Assembly (NCBI GenBank): GCA_041287425.1
Contig: JBEULG010000007.1
Coordinates: forward strand, 96,976 to 160,975
Direction: 5' to 3'
Source: JAFGSI01 sp041287425
GTDB taxonomy: Bacteria > Chloroflexota > Anaerolineae > Anaerolineales > Villigracilaceae
Length of the DNA stretch: 64,000 nucleotides
Positions 53,675-62,203 of the stretch are shown piece after piece. Below the pieces are notes generated by a model, which was not told the origin of the DNA, made no database searches, and was given only the letters and a program-made list of their open reading frames with translations. Within the stretch, counting starts at the first letter, position 1. Every line of letters begins with the position of its first letter. The translations under genes were made by a program, and so were the position numbers.

Positions 53675-54423
53675 CCCCCCTCTGGCTTGGTCTGGTCGGA
53701 TTGGTGCTGGTTCTGGTGAGCGGGGGCGCCATGTTGGGGCTGGCGGTTCTGCGCCGCAAAACCCCGCCGACTTTTCGCGAAATTGCCGCTTTTCAACGTC
53801 TGCAAGATGCCATCGGCCGGGCAGTGGAAGACGGCAGCCGCCTTCACCTCTCGCTGGGACGCGGCGGCCTGGTCAGCCCGCAGAATGCCTCGGCCCTGGC
53901 AGGCCTGAGCGCACTGCGCCGCCTGGCCAGTCTGACCTCCGCCAGCGATAATCCGCCCGTCGCTACCGCCGGGGATGCCGGCCTCGCCATGCTTTCTCAA
54001 GAGACTCTCTACAGCGCGCATCTGGCTTCCCTGGTGACGACCGCTTTCGACCCGACCACCGGCCGGCTGACCGGCCTGACCCCATTTTCGTATGCCGCCG
54101 GCGCCCTCCCCATCTTGAGCGACGAGAACATATCGGCCAGCATCCTGCTGGGCAATTTCGGCCCGGAGGTCGGCCTGTTGACCGAAGCGGACGAACGTCA
54201 GGGCATGTTTACTCTGGCAGCCAGCGACAGCCTGTCTGCCCAGGCCATCCTGTACGCCAGCGCCGAAGAATTGCTGATCGGCGAGGAATTGTTCGCCAGC
54301 GGCGCTTACCTGAACGCCGGCCCGCTCCATAAATCCAGCCTGATCGTCCAGGACTGGCTGCGCTGGCTGGTCATCGTCGCCCTCTTGCTGGGCTTCGTGC
54401 TCAAATTGGCAGGTGTCCTGTGA
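53671..54423 (+). CDS. Hypothetical membrane protein with two flanking helices
   Basis: A 250-aa protein with a GTG start overlapping the previous stop. Membrane helices lie at about 3-26 (LWLGLVGLVLVLVSGGAMLGLAVL) and 228-248 (WLRWLVIVALLLGFVLKLAGV). The 200-aa middle domain carries FREIAAFQRLQDAIGRAVEDGSRLHLSLGRGG, SASDNPPVATAGDAGLAMLSQETL and SYAAGALPILSDENISASILLGNFGPEVGLLTEA. I recall a Chloroflexota family of this shape annotated DUF6754, but cannot confirm it. The function is unknown. It is one of the best candidates for a structural component of the system. Confidence 0.75.
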   Translation: MTPLWLGLVGLVLVLVSGGAMLGLAVLRRKTPPTFREIAAFQRLQDAIGRAVEDGSRLHLSLGRGGLVSPQNASALAGLSALRRLASLTSASDNPPVATAGDAGLAMLSQETLYSAHLASLVTTAFDPTTGRLTGLTPFSYAAGALPILSDENISASILLGNFGPEVGLLTEADERQGMFTLAASDSLSAQAILYASAEELLIGEELFASGAYLNAGPLHKSSLIVQDWLRWLVIVALLLGFVLKLAGVL

Positions 54424-55049
54424 AACTGCGCGGCCTGCTCTCGACTGCCTTTGCCATCGCCTTTGGTCTCATCGTCCTGCTGGGGTATTTCCTCGAATTC
54501 CAGCCCTTCTATGGGCTGCGGCTGATTTTCGTCGAATGGGCCGTCATCCTGGCCGGTTTTGCCGTCCTGGTGGGGCTGGGCAATCTGGTAACGGTGCACA
54601 TCAAGAAGATTCGCGCCAGAGAAAAAGGCGGTTTCTACGGTCTGCTGCTCATCTTTTCCCTGTTGATGACGTTCCTGGCCGGCCTGGCCTGGGGGCCGGA
54701 GCATCCGAATATGGTCTTGCTCTTTCGGACGGTCCAGTTCCCTGTGGAGGCCAGCCTGATGGCGCTCTTGACGGTCAGCCTGGCGTACGCCAGCGTCCGC
54801 ATGCTGCGCCGCCGCCTGAACCTGTTCTCCGTCGTTTTCCTGGGGACGGTGCTGGTCATTCTGCTGGGGACGGCGTCGCTGCCTCTTCTCGGTGACGTGC
54901 CCTTCGTCGGCGACTGGGTGCGGCCGTTCGTCTCGCAGGTGATCGCCGGGGCGGGGGCGCGCGGCATCCTGATTGGCGTGGCCCTGGGAACGTTGACGAC
55001 GGGCCTGCGCGTCCTGCTTGGGGCGGATCGCCCCTACGGGGGGAAGTGA
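54420..55049 (+). CDS. Hypothetical polytopic membrane protein
   Basis: A 209-aa protein with a GTG start overlapping the previous stop (GTGA). About six membrane helices: LLSTAFAIAFGLIVLLGYFL, FVEWAVILAGFAVLVGLGNL, FYGLLLIFSLLMTFLAGLAW, VEASLMALLTVSLAYASV, LFSVVFLGTVLVILLGTASL, and a C-terminal one. Charged loops such as KKIRAREKGG suggest the cytoplasmic side. No named family. It is co-translated with genes on both sides. Confidence 0.75.
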   Translation: MKLRGLLSTAFAIAFGLIVLLGYFLEFQPFYGLRLIFVEWAVILAGFAVLVGLGNLVTVHIKKIRAREKGGFYGLLLIFSLLMTFLAGLAWGPEHPNMVLLFRTVQFPVEASLMALLTVSLAYASVRMLRRRLNLFSVVFLGTVLVILLGTASLPLLGDVPFVGDWVRPFVSQVIAGAGARGILIGVALGTLTTGLRVLLGADRPYGGK

Positions 55050-57160
55050 TGGCCGAGATTCGCTGTCCGATGTGCGGCAAACCCAACCCGGAGGAGCGTG
55101 AGACCTGCTCCTTTTGCCAGGCGCGTCTCAAGCCGCTGACGGCTCCCCCGCCGGCTGCGTCCACCATTCGAGCCGGAGAGGAACCGCTCAAGAAACCCAC
55201 CTCGGACCTGGAACGCGCCGCCCTGGGCGGCGGCGAATCCATCCCAGCAGGCCAGGAACCGACCAAGAAGAATACCGCCGAATTGGAGCAAGCCCTGCCG
55301 GCCTGGCTGCGTTCCCTGCGGCAGGGCGAAGAGGACAAGGCGGCCGAGGAACTGGCGGCCGAGTCGGCGGACGAGACCGGCCTGCCGCTGCCCTCCGCCG
55401 CCCAGCCCGCGCCCGAAGAAGGCCTGCCCGACTGGCTGGCCGGCCTGGGGGCGCAGGCCCAGGAAGAAGAGGAAGAACTGCCCGACTGGCTGGCCGGCAT
55501 CCGCGGCAAAATCGGCGCCGAGACGGGCATCCCGGCCTCCGAGGAACCGATTACCCATCCGCTGGTGGGAGCCGAGACCCTCGACCGTCTCGAGGGCGAA
55601 GGGTCGGCTCCGCCGGCGTATGAAATCGCCTCTGGCCGCATGGAGGCCGAGATTGGCGGCCCGCAGCCCTCTGGCGGAGAGGAAGAACTGCCCGACTGGC
55701 TGTCGAAACTGGAGGAGACCGGCCCCGCCGAGGCCGCGCCCGAAGCGGCTGCCCCGGCCTTCGGCGAGTCGCTGCCCGACTGGCTGAGCGGGGCAGGCGA
55801 AGCCGCCCCGGCCGAGGCCGCGCCCGAAGCGGCCGCGCCAGCCTTCGTGATGGGGGCGGAAGAAGAATTGCCGCCCGAATCGGCCGCCCCTGTCTTTGCG
55901 ATGGAAACGCCGGACTGGTTGTCCTCCCTGCGGCCGGCGGAGGGGCAGACGCCTTCCGCCGAGAGGGCGGGCGAATCGCAGGCCGGCATGGCCGAGGAAG
56001 AGATCGCTCCGGCTGAACTTCCCTCCTGGGTGCAGGCCATGCGTCCGGTCGAGGCGGTGGTCTCCGAGGTCGAAATCCCGACGACGGAAGAGGAACAGAT
56101 GACCGAATCGGAGGGGCCGCTGGCCGGGCTGCGGGGAGTGTTGCCGGCCGTGCCGGGGCTGGGAGCGGTGCGCAAGCCGCCTCCTTACTCCATCAAGTTG
56201 AAGGTGGATGAAGCCCAACAGCGCTACGCGGCCTATCTGGAACAACTGGTGAAGCGCGAGAATCAACCCCGCCGGCCGACTGCGCCGCCCAAAGCGGGCG
56301 CAGCCAACCTGTTGCGCTGGTTGATTGCCCTGTTCCTGTTCCTGGTGGTCGGGTTGCCGCTGGCGGGCGGCCTGCGGCTCGACGGAGTCAATCAATTCCT
56401 GACGCCGCCCGATGTCGCCGCCGCCAGCGATGTGGTCAGCGCCCTGCCCGACAATGCGCCGGTGCTGGTGGCTTTCGATTACCAGCCGGCGCTGGCGGGC
56501 GAATTGGAGGCCGCCGCCGGTCCGCTCATGCAACACTTGTTCTATCGCGGGGCGCGCCTGACTTGCGTCTCGACCCACCCGATGGGGCCGGCCCTGGCCG
56601 AACATTTCGTGGGCCGCCTGGCCGAGACCCAGAGTTTCCAGCCGGCCGACCGCAGTCTCAACCTGGGCTATCTGGCGGGCGGGGCGGCGGGTGTATTCGA
56701 TTTCCTCCTCGACCCGCTTGCCTATTTGCCGCCTCCGGCCGAGGGCGTGCCCGACCCGCGCCAGTCTGTCCCCTTGAGCGGGGTTCAGGAATTATCGGAT
56801 TACGCTCTCCTGGTCGTCCTGACCGATGACGCCGAAACCGGCCGCATCTGGGTTGAACAAATGACTGCTTTGGGTCTGCGGGACGAGGTCCCGCTGGTGA
56901 TGGTCGTCTCGGCCCAGGCCGAACCGATGATGCGCCCGTATTACGACTCGCACCAGATGGACGGTCTGGTGAGCGGCCTGGCCGGCGCCCGTTTCTACGA
57001 ACAACGGGTCAGTTTGCCGCTTCAGACGGCCGCCCCTTACTGGAGCGCCTTCAGCCTGGGGCTGCTGTTGATTGTCGCCATCCTCGCGGTCGGCGGCGTC
57101 TGGAATGCGGTCCACGCCTGGCGCAGCCGCCAGCCGGCCGCCGAGGAGAAGGAAGACTGA
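55049..57160 (+). CDS. Zinc-ribbon membrane protein with repeated (L)PDWL motifs
   Basis: A 703-aa protein. The ATG overlaps the previous stop as TGATG. N-terminal zinc ribbon RCPMCGKPNPEERETCSFCQARL; then a long acidic Ala/Glu/Pro-rich region (about 35-370) with seven spaced copies of a Pro-x-Trp-Leu motif (LPAWLRSL, LPDWLAGL, LPDWLAGI, LPDWLSKL, LPDWLSGA, TPDWLSSL, LPSWVQAM). A membrane helix at about 424-445 (LLRWLIALFLFLVVGLPLAGG), an extracytoplasmic domain (about 450-660), and a final helix (about 665-688) follow. The PDWL motifs look like binding tags for a repeated partner. Function unknown. Confidence 0.8.
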   Translation: MAEIRCPMCGKPNPEERETCSFCQARLKPLTAPPPAASTIRAGEEPLKKPTSDLERAALGGGESIPAGQEPTKKNTAELEQALPAWLRSLRQGEEDKAAEELAAESADETGLPLPSAAQPAPEEGLPDWLAGLGAQAQEEEEELPDWLAGIRGKIGAETGIPASEEPITHPLVGAETLDRLEGEGSAPPAYEIASGRMEAEIGGPQPSGGEEELPDWLSKLEETGPAEAAPEAAAPAFGESLPDWLSGAGEAAPAEAAPEAAAPAFVMGAEEELPPESAAPVFAMETPDWLSSLRPAEGQTPSAERAGESQAGMAEEEIAPAELPSWVQAMRPVEAVVSEVEIPTTEEEQMTESEGPLAGLRGVLPAVPGLGAVRKPPPYSIKLKVDEAQQRYAAYLEQLVKRENQPRRPTAPPKAGAANLLRWLIALFLFLVVGLPLAGGLRLDGVNQFLTPPDVAAASDVVSALPDNAPVLVAFDYQPALAGELEAAAGPLMQHLFYRGARLTCVSTHPMGPALAEHFVGRLAETQSFQPADRSLNLGYLAGGAAGVFDFLLDPLAYLPPPAEGVPDPRQSVPLSGVQELSDYALLVVLTDDAETGRIWVEQMTALGLRDEVPLVMVVSAQAEPMMRPYYDSHQMDGLVSGLAGARFYEQRVSLPLQTAAPYWSAFSLGLLLIVAILAVGGVWNAVHAWRSRQPAAEEKED

Positions 57161-57162
57161 CC

Positions 57163-57825
57163 ATGACCACCACCCTCTCGACCGAATGGATTTCCGGTCT
57201 GGTCAGTTTCCTGCTGACCGTGATGGTCTTTTCTTACCTGTGGAAAGACAACGCCCTTTTCCGGCTGGCGGTCTATCTTTTCGTCGGCGTTTCGGCCGGC
57301 TATGTCGGCGCGGTGGTTTGCCGCCAGGTGTTGTTGCCGCGCCTGGTTTTGCCGTTGCTGGAAGGCGATCTGCTGGTGGTCTTCCCGCTCCTGCTGGGCC
57401 TGGCGCTGCTGGGCAAATTATCGCGGCGCACGGCGGCGTTGGGCAATCCCTCGCTGGCGTTGATGGTTGGGGTAGGCGCGGCCGTGGCGGTCGGCGGAGC
57501 CGTCTTGGGTACGCTCATCCCCCAGGTGCAGGCCACCATCGCTCATTTTGAATTGGATCCAAATCACTCCATGGCGGAACAAATTCTGGATGCCAGCACC
57601 TTTCTCATCGGCACGGTGACCACGCTGGCTTATTTCCATTACGGCGCCCGGCCGGGGGTGCAAGGCCCCCAGCGCAGCAAACTGGTCACCCTGCTGGGCT
57701 GGGTCGGGCAGATTTTCGTCGCCATCACCTTCGGCGTAATTTTCGCCGGCGTCTATGCCGCCGCCTTGACGGCTTTGATTGAACGCCTGAGTTCGCTGCG
57801 CCTTTTCCTGGGATTGCTGTTCTGA
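57163..57825 (+). CDS. Hypothetical polytopic membrane protein
   Basis: A 220-aa protein, starting 2 nt after the previous stop. About six helices (WISGLVSFLLTVMVFSYLW, AVYLFVGVSAGYVGAVVC, VVFPLLLGLALLG, LALMVGVGAAVAVGGAVLG, FLIGTVTTLAYFHYG, VAITFGVIFAGVYAAALTAL). Few charged residues. The next gene begins 5 nt after the stop. No named family recognised. Confidence 0.75.
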   Translation: MTTTLSTEWISGLVSFLLTVMVFSYLWKDNALFRLAVYLFVGVSAGYVGAVVCRQVLLPRLVLPLLEGDLLVVFPLLLGLALLGKLSRRTAALGNPSLALMVGVGAAVAVGGAVLGTLIPQVQATIAHFELDPNHSMAEQILDASTFLIGTVTTLAYFHYGARPGVQGPQRSKLVTLLGWVGQIFVAITFGVIFAGVYAAALTALIERLSSLRLFLGLLF

Positions 57826-57830
57826 CGTCT

Positions 57831-59582
57831 ATGCCTGCCTCGCTCATTGACGCTGACTCTCTACTCGCTGTAGATATCGGGACGGTTACCACCCGCGCCG
57901 TGCTTTTCGATGTCGTCGAAGGCCATTACCGCTTCATTGCCATCGGTCGGGCGCCCAGCACGGCTGCCGCCCCCTTCCGGGATGTCGGCGAAGGCGTGCG
58001 CCAGGCAATCGAAAATTTGCAGGCCGTTACCGGCCGAACGTTGCTGACCGGCGACCACAAACTCATCATGCCGGTCCAAAACGGCCTGGGGGTGGATACT
58101 TTTGCCGCCTCGCTTTCGGCCGGCCCGCCCATCAAGACGGTCGTGGCCGGTCTGCTGGCGGATGTCTCGCTGGAAAGCGTCAAGCGCCTGGCGCGTTCCA
58201 CCTACACTCGCGTGGTCGAGACGCTGGGGATGAACGACCAGCGCAAACCGGAAGAACAAATCGACAGCCTCCTGCGGCTGCGCCCAGACCTGATTCTGAT
58301 TGCCGGTGGGACGGACGGCGGCGCCACCCGCTCGGTGCAGAAATTGCTCGAGGTGATTGGCCTGGCCTGCTACCTCTTGCCGGCTGAGGTGCGGCCGGTG
58401 ATTCTGTATGCGGGCAACAAAGCCCTGGCGGCAGAGGTCAAGTCTGCCCTCGAACCGCTCTCCTCGGCCCTCTACATCAGCCCCAACCTGCGTCCCAGCC
58501 TCGAAACGGAAGACCTTCAGCCGGCCCAACGCATCCTGGCCGAACACTATGCCCAGACTCGCCGCCGGCAAATGGGCGGCCTGGACGAATTGAGCGCCTG
58601 GGCGGGCGGCATGCTCGTTCCAACCGCCTACGCGACCGGGCGCATGATTCGCTTCCTCAGTCAGGATTCCCAAAATGGAATTCTGGGGGTCGATATCGGC
58701 GCCTCGGCCATCAGCGTGATGGCCGGCTTCGGCGGCGAATTGACGATGGGCGTGTACCCGCAACTGGGGCTGGGAGAAGCGCTTTCCGCTTTGCTGCGCT
58801 ACACCAGCCTGGATGACATCCTGCGCTGGATTCCCCTCGATTTGCCTGCCGACAGCATTCAGCAGTACTTGTATCAGAAGGCGCTCTACCCCGGCAGCCT
58901 GCCGGCTGTGCCGGAGGACCTGGCCATCGAGCAGGGCGTCGCCCGGCAGGCGCTGCACCTGGCTGTCCAGGCGGCGGCCAGGGATTTCCCGCCCGGCGCA
59001 AAACGGATGGGCGCCGGCCTGCTGCCCCCCTTCGACTTGATTCTGGGCGGCGGCGGAGTCCTGACCCAGGCGCCGACGCGCGGCCAGAGCCTGTTGATGC
59101 TGCTGGACGCCATCCAGCCGACCGGCTGCTTCACCGTCTTCCTCGATCAGAATGGTTTGCTGCCTGCCCTGGGGGCGGCGGCCGACCGCAACCCGCTCCT
59201 GCCGGTGCAGGTCATCGAGACGGGCGCTTTTCTGCGCCTGGCGACGGTTGTCGCCCCGATTGCCTCGGCCCGCCTGGGCACGCCCATCCTCGATATTCGT
59301 CTGGTGGACCAAAGCGGCAACGAAACCCGTCTGAACGTCAAACAGGGCGCGCTGGAGACGCTCCCCCTCGCCCCCGGGCACTCTGGCCGCCTGTTCGTTC
59401 ATCCCCTGCATCGGGCCGACATCGGCTTCGGCCCGGGGCGCGCCCCGGCTCAAGGCATCCCGGTCAGCGGGGCAGTGCTGGGCGTGGTCATCGATGCGCG
59501 CGGCCGCCCGCTGCGTTTTCCGGCAGACCACGTCCGGCGGCGCGAAATCATCAAGAAATGGCTGTGGACGCTGGGAGGCTAG
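57831..59582 (+). CDS. MutL-type (glutamate mutase L family) ASKHA protein
   Basis: A 583-aa protein of the MutL family, named after a gene beside glutamate mutase. It has two actin/hexokinase phosphate loops: LLAVDIGTVTTRAVLFD (about 12-28) and ILGVDIGASAISVMAGFGGE (about 284-303), plus an adenosine motif DLILGGGGVLTQAP (about 402-415). So it probably binds ATP. The C-terminal part adds a beta region (RLGTPILDIRLVDQSGNETRLNVKQG). No mutase subunits lie nearby; instead it is embedded among membrane proteins and an HlyD/RnfC-like partner. Its role here is inferred to be ATP-dependent control or assembly of that complex. Confidence 0.82.
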   Translation: MPASLIDADSLLAVDIGTVTTRAVLFDVVEGHYRFIAIGRAPSTAAAPFRDVGEGVRQAIENLQAVTGRTLLTGDHKLIMPVQNGLGVDTFAASLSAGPPIKTVVAGLLADVSLESVKRLARSTYTRVVETLGMNDQRKPEEQIDSLLRLRPDLILIAGGTDGGATRSVQKLLEVIGLACYLLPAEVRPVILYAGNKALAAEVKSALEPLSSALYISPNLRPSLETEDLQPAQRILAEHYAQTRRRQMGGLDELSAWAGGMLVPTAYATGRMIRFLSQDSQNGILGVDIGASAISVMAGFGGELTMGVYPQLGLGEALSALLRYTSLDDILRWIPLDLPADSIQQYLYQKALYPGSLPAVPEDLAIEQGVARQALHLAVQAAARDFPPGAKRMGAGLLPPFDLILGGGGVLTQAPTRGQSLLMLLDAIQPTGCFTVFLDQNGLLPALGAAADRNPLLPVQVIETGAFLRLATVVAPIASARLGTPILDIRLVDQSGNETRLNVKQGALETLPLAPGHSGRLFVHPLHRADIGFGPGRAPAQGIPVSGAVLGVVIDARGRPLRFPADHVRRREIIKKWLWTLGG

Positions 59583-59587
59583 AGACC

Positions 59588-60643
59588 ATGCTGGCGCCTG
59601 TGACCCACATTCTGCCTCTGACCACCATCCGCCGCGAGCGGCTGTTGCCGCTGCCGGGCCGGGTGGTGGCGCGCCTGGAACAAAAAGTCAGCCCGGTGGA
59701 TGTGATTGCCGAGGCGGTGATGGGCCAGGAGCATGTCTTATACGACATCGCCCGCACCTTTGGCGTCAGCCCGGAGGCAGCCGACAAGATGATGCGGGTG
59801 AGCAACAACGAGACCGTCCAGCGCGGCCAGGTGATCGCCCAGTCGGCCGGTCTGGTTCCCCGCTCCTTCCGCGCCGACCGCGACGGGCGGGTGGTCGCCG
59901 TCGGCGGCGGCCAGGTGCTGCTGGAAGTCGGCGGCGGGACGATTGAACTGTATGCCGGCCTGCCCGGCACGGTCACCCGCCTGATTCCTGAGCGGGGCGC
60001 CGAAATTACCTTCAGCGGCGCGTTGCTCCAGGGCGTGTGGGGCAACGGACGGGTGGACACCGGCCTGATGCTTCCGCTCCTGAGTCAACCCGATGAGGTC
60101 TTGAAACCCGGCCGCCTGGATGTCAGCCTGCGCGGCTCGGTGCTGCTGGCCGGTCATTGCGGCGAGGCGGCCGTCTTGCAGGCGGCGGCCGAGTTGCCGG
60201 TGCGCGGCCTGATTCTGGCCAGCATGTCGCCGGCGCTGATTCCGCTGGCCCTGCAAATGCGCTATCCCATCATTGTCATGGATGGTTTCGGACGCCAGGC
60301 GATGAACGCGGTCGCCTTCAAATTGCTGGCTACCAACGTCAAACGCGAAACGACCCTGTGCGCCGACCCCTACGACCGGCACCTGGGAACGCGACCCGAA
60401 ATTCTGATTCCGCTGCCGGCGGCTCAGGAACCCCCTCCGCCGCGCGACATCGAGGCGTTTGCCCCCAATCAGCGGGTGCGCCTCTGCCGCGCCCCGCACC
60501 TGGGAGAGGCGGCTACCTTGCTGAATTTGTTGCCCGGCCTGACGATCCTGCCCAGCGGAATCCGCGTCCCGGCCGCGGAGGTCAAACTGGAAAGCGGCGA
60601 ACAGATCGTCGTGCCGCTGGCCAACCTGGAAATCCTGGGGTGA
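59588..60643 (+). CDS. Hypothetical beta-rich protein with barrel-sandwich-like segment
   Basis: A 351-aa protein from the ATG at 59588 with GGAGG about 9 nt upstream; the gap to the MutL-like stop is 5 nt. No membrane helix or signal, so it is probably cytoplasmic. The region about 85-165 (GQVIAQSAGLVPRSFRADRDGRVVAVGGGQVLLEVGGG, GLPGTVTRLIPERGAEITFSG) resembles biotinyl/lipoyl-type barrel-sandwich hybrids as in RnfC or HlyD. The C-terminal part (about 190-351) has a Rossmann-like stretch (VRGLILASMSPALIPLALQMRYPIIVMDGFG). Function unknown; likely partner of the MutL-like protein. Confidence 0.72.
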   Translation: MLAPVTHILPLTTIRRERLLPLPGRVVARLEQKVSPVDVIAEAVMGQEHVLYDIARTFGVSPEAADKMMRVSNNETVQRGQVIAQSAGLVPRSFRADRDGRVVAVGGGQVLLEVGGGTIELYAGLPGTVTRLIPERGAEITFSGALLQGVWGNGRVDTGLMLPLLSQPDEVLKPGRLDVSLRGSVLLAGHCGEAAVLQAAAELPVRGLILASMSPALIPLALQMRYPIIVMDGFGRQAMNAVAFKLLATNVKRETTLCADPYDRHLGTRPEILIPLPAAQEPPPPRDIEAFAPNQRVRLCRAPHLGEAATLLNLLPGLTILPSGIRVPAAEVKLESGEQIVVPLANLEILG

Positions 60644-60649
60644 TATAAT
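60641..60649 (+). promoter_or_regulatory. Extended -10 promoter overlapping a stop codon
   Basis: TGATATAAT includes the TGA stop of the preceding gene and fits TGnTATAAT. It may give the last gene of the operon its own transcript (leader about 20 nt with GAGGAGG). Confidence 0.6.
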
Positions 60650-60671
60650 TGAGACTAGCGAGGAGGACGAA

Positions 60672-61220
60672 ATGTTAGAAGAAGAATCGACCATGGGCGT
60701 GGAAAGCGAACCCACCCCTCCCGAAGGGGAATCGAACAATCGCACCTTCTTGATCGTCGGAGGCATCCTGGCGGCCATCGTCTTGCTGACCATCATTTGC
60801 ATGGCGGTCTATGTCTTGGTGACGCTGCCCGGCCGACAGGCGCAGCGCGCCGCCGAGCAAACGGCGATTGCCACCCAAAATCTGGGCCTGGCCATGCAGA
60901 TGACCGCCACCGCCGATGCGGCCCTCTGGACCCCCACCCTGCCGCCTCCCACGCCTGCGCCTGCCACCCCCAGCCCGACGCCGGTCGTGGCGATGCCCTC
61001 CGAATCGCCCACCCCCGATATGCTGCCGCTGACTCAGACGATGGCTTATCTGCGCACCCAGGTGGAAATCAGCCGTCTGACCCCTACCGGCACGCTCGGC
61101 CTGCCGCGCAGCGGTTTCGCCGACGAGGTCGGTCTGCCGGGCTTGTTCATCGCCGCCCTGGCGCTCGTGGTGGTCATTCTCCTCGCCCGCCGTTTGCGCA
61201 GCGTGCCGGTCAGAAAATAA
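60672..61220 (+). CDS. Hypothetical two-helix membrane protein with LPxSG-like C-terminus
   Basis: A 182-aa protein with GAGGAGG 6 nt before the ATG. Cytoplasmic head, membrane helix (about 25-50, FLIVGGILAAIVLLTIICMAVYVLV), helical QAQRAAEQTAIATQNL segment, Pro/Thr-rich linker (about 85-125), and an end made of LPRSGFADEVG, a hydrophobic helix (GLFIAALALVVVILLA) and RRLRSVPVRK. The last three parts look like a sortase sorting signal with Ser for Thr. Last gene of the operon. Confidence 0.72.
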   Translation: MLEEESTMGVESEPTPPEGESNNRTFLIVGGILAAIVLLTIICMAVYVLVTLPGRQAQRAAEQTAIATQNLGLAMQMTATADAALWTPTLPPPTPAPATPSPTPVVAMPSESPTPDMLPLTQTMAYLRTQVEISRLTPTGTLGLPRSGFADEVGLPGLFIAALALVVVILLARRLRSVPVRK

Positions 61221-61253
61221 GGCCGGGGCCAGCGGTTCCTTGCGTTACAATAG

Positions 61254-61286
61254 GCGGGGACTCCTGTTCGGGAGTCTCCGCTTTTA
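61254..61286. terminator. Terminator between converging genes
   Basis: GCGGGGACTCC (61254-61264) pairs with GGAGTCTCCGC (61271-61281), one G-U, loop TGTTCG, followed by TTTTATC on plus. Ends the membrane operon and may serve the converging transporter gene. Confidence 0.85.
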
Positions 61287-62195
61287 TCTCGAGGGGAGCG
61301 GCGGCGTGTGGGAGCAAGGCGGCTTGGGTCGCATCTGAACCAGCCCGACTCCGCCAATGACGATCAGGATGGCCGTCCATTGATGGCCTGTCAGTTGTTC
61401 GGCAAACACCAGCGCGCTCATCAGGGCCGTCCAGATGGGGGAAAGGCTGAGCAGGAGATTCATCTCGAAGGCCGGCAGGGTTTGCAGGGCATGATTGTAG
61501 ATCAGGTAGCCGAGAGCGGTGTTGACGGCGGCCAGCCAAAGCACCAGACCCCAGACGGGCAGAGGAGCGCGCGGCCAGCCCTCGAGCGGGAGGGCGATCA
61601 GGAGCAGCAGACCGCCTCCCAGGGCAAGCGGGATGGCCGTCAAAGTCAGGGAGTCGGTTTCGCCTGCGCGAGCGGAGTCGCGTCCCAACAGGCCGAAGGC
61701 AGCAAAAGCCAGCAGGCCCAAGAACATGACTGCCAGGCCGAGGGGTTCGCTGGCCCGAATCCCGCCAGAGAAGAACAGAACCATGCCACCCAACGTCACC
61801 ACGACGCCGACGACCTGGAGAGGCGTGGGAATCTCGCCCAGCCAGACGGTCCCACCCAGCAGGACCAGCAGGGTCACCAGGCTCATCAGGAGGGAGACGG
61901 TGGTTGCCGACAGAGATTGGAGCGCCCAGAAAGTCGTGCCGTTGCCGAGCGTGTAGGCGCAGACGCCGAGAATCAACAAACGTTTCCAGGTGCGGCCGCT
62001 CAGACGGAGGAGACGGACACGGGCTGCCAGGAAGGGGATGAGGACGACAAAACCGAGAAAGTAACGAAGCCCGCCGAGGGTCAGCGGGCCGAAGTCTTGC
62101 AGGGCAATCTTGACCAGGACGAAGGAGGATGCCCAGATGAAGTTCACCAGCAGGGCCTCCCCCACTGCCGCCAGTCGCGAGGGACGGGAAGACAT
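61284..62195 (-). CDS. EamA/DMT-family transporter
   Basis: A 303-aa membrane protein with ten helices in two EamA repeats (about 10-140 and 155-290). VNFIWASSFVLVKIAL, GLRYFLGFVVLIPFL, ALQSLSATTVSLLMSLVTLLVLLGGTVWLGEIPTPLQVVGVVVTLGG and the second-half equivalents SLSPIWTALMSALVFAEQLTGHQWTAILIVIGGVGLV are typical. Family members export metabolites or amino acids; the substrate is unknown. Start at ATG 62195 (MSSRPS); a TTG at 62207 overlapping the upstream stop (TTGA) is possible. Confidence 0.9.
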   Translation of the reverse strand: MSSRPSRLAAVGEALLVNFIWASSFVLVKIALQDFGPLTLGGLRYFLGFVVLIPFLAARVRLLRLSGRTWKRLLILGVCAYTLGNGTTFWALQSLSATTVSLLMSLVTLLVLLGGTVWLGEIPTPLQVVGVVVTLGGMVLFFSGGIRASEPLGLAVMFLGLLAFAAFGLLGRDSARAGETDSLTLTAIPLALGGGLLLLIALPLEGWPRAPLPVWGLVLWLAAVNTALGYLIYNHALQTLPAFEMNLLLSLSPIWTALMSALVFAEQLTGHQWTAILIVIGGVGLVQMRPKPPCSHTPPLPSR

Positions 62196-62203
62196 GACCA
62201 GGG

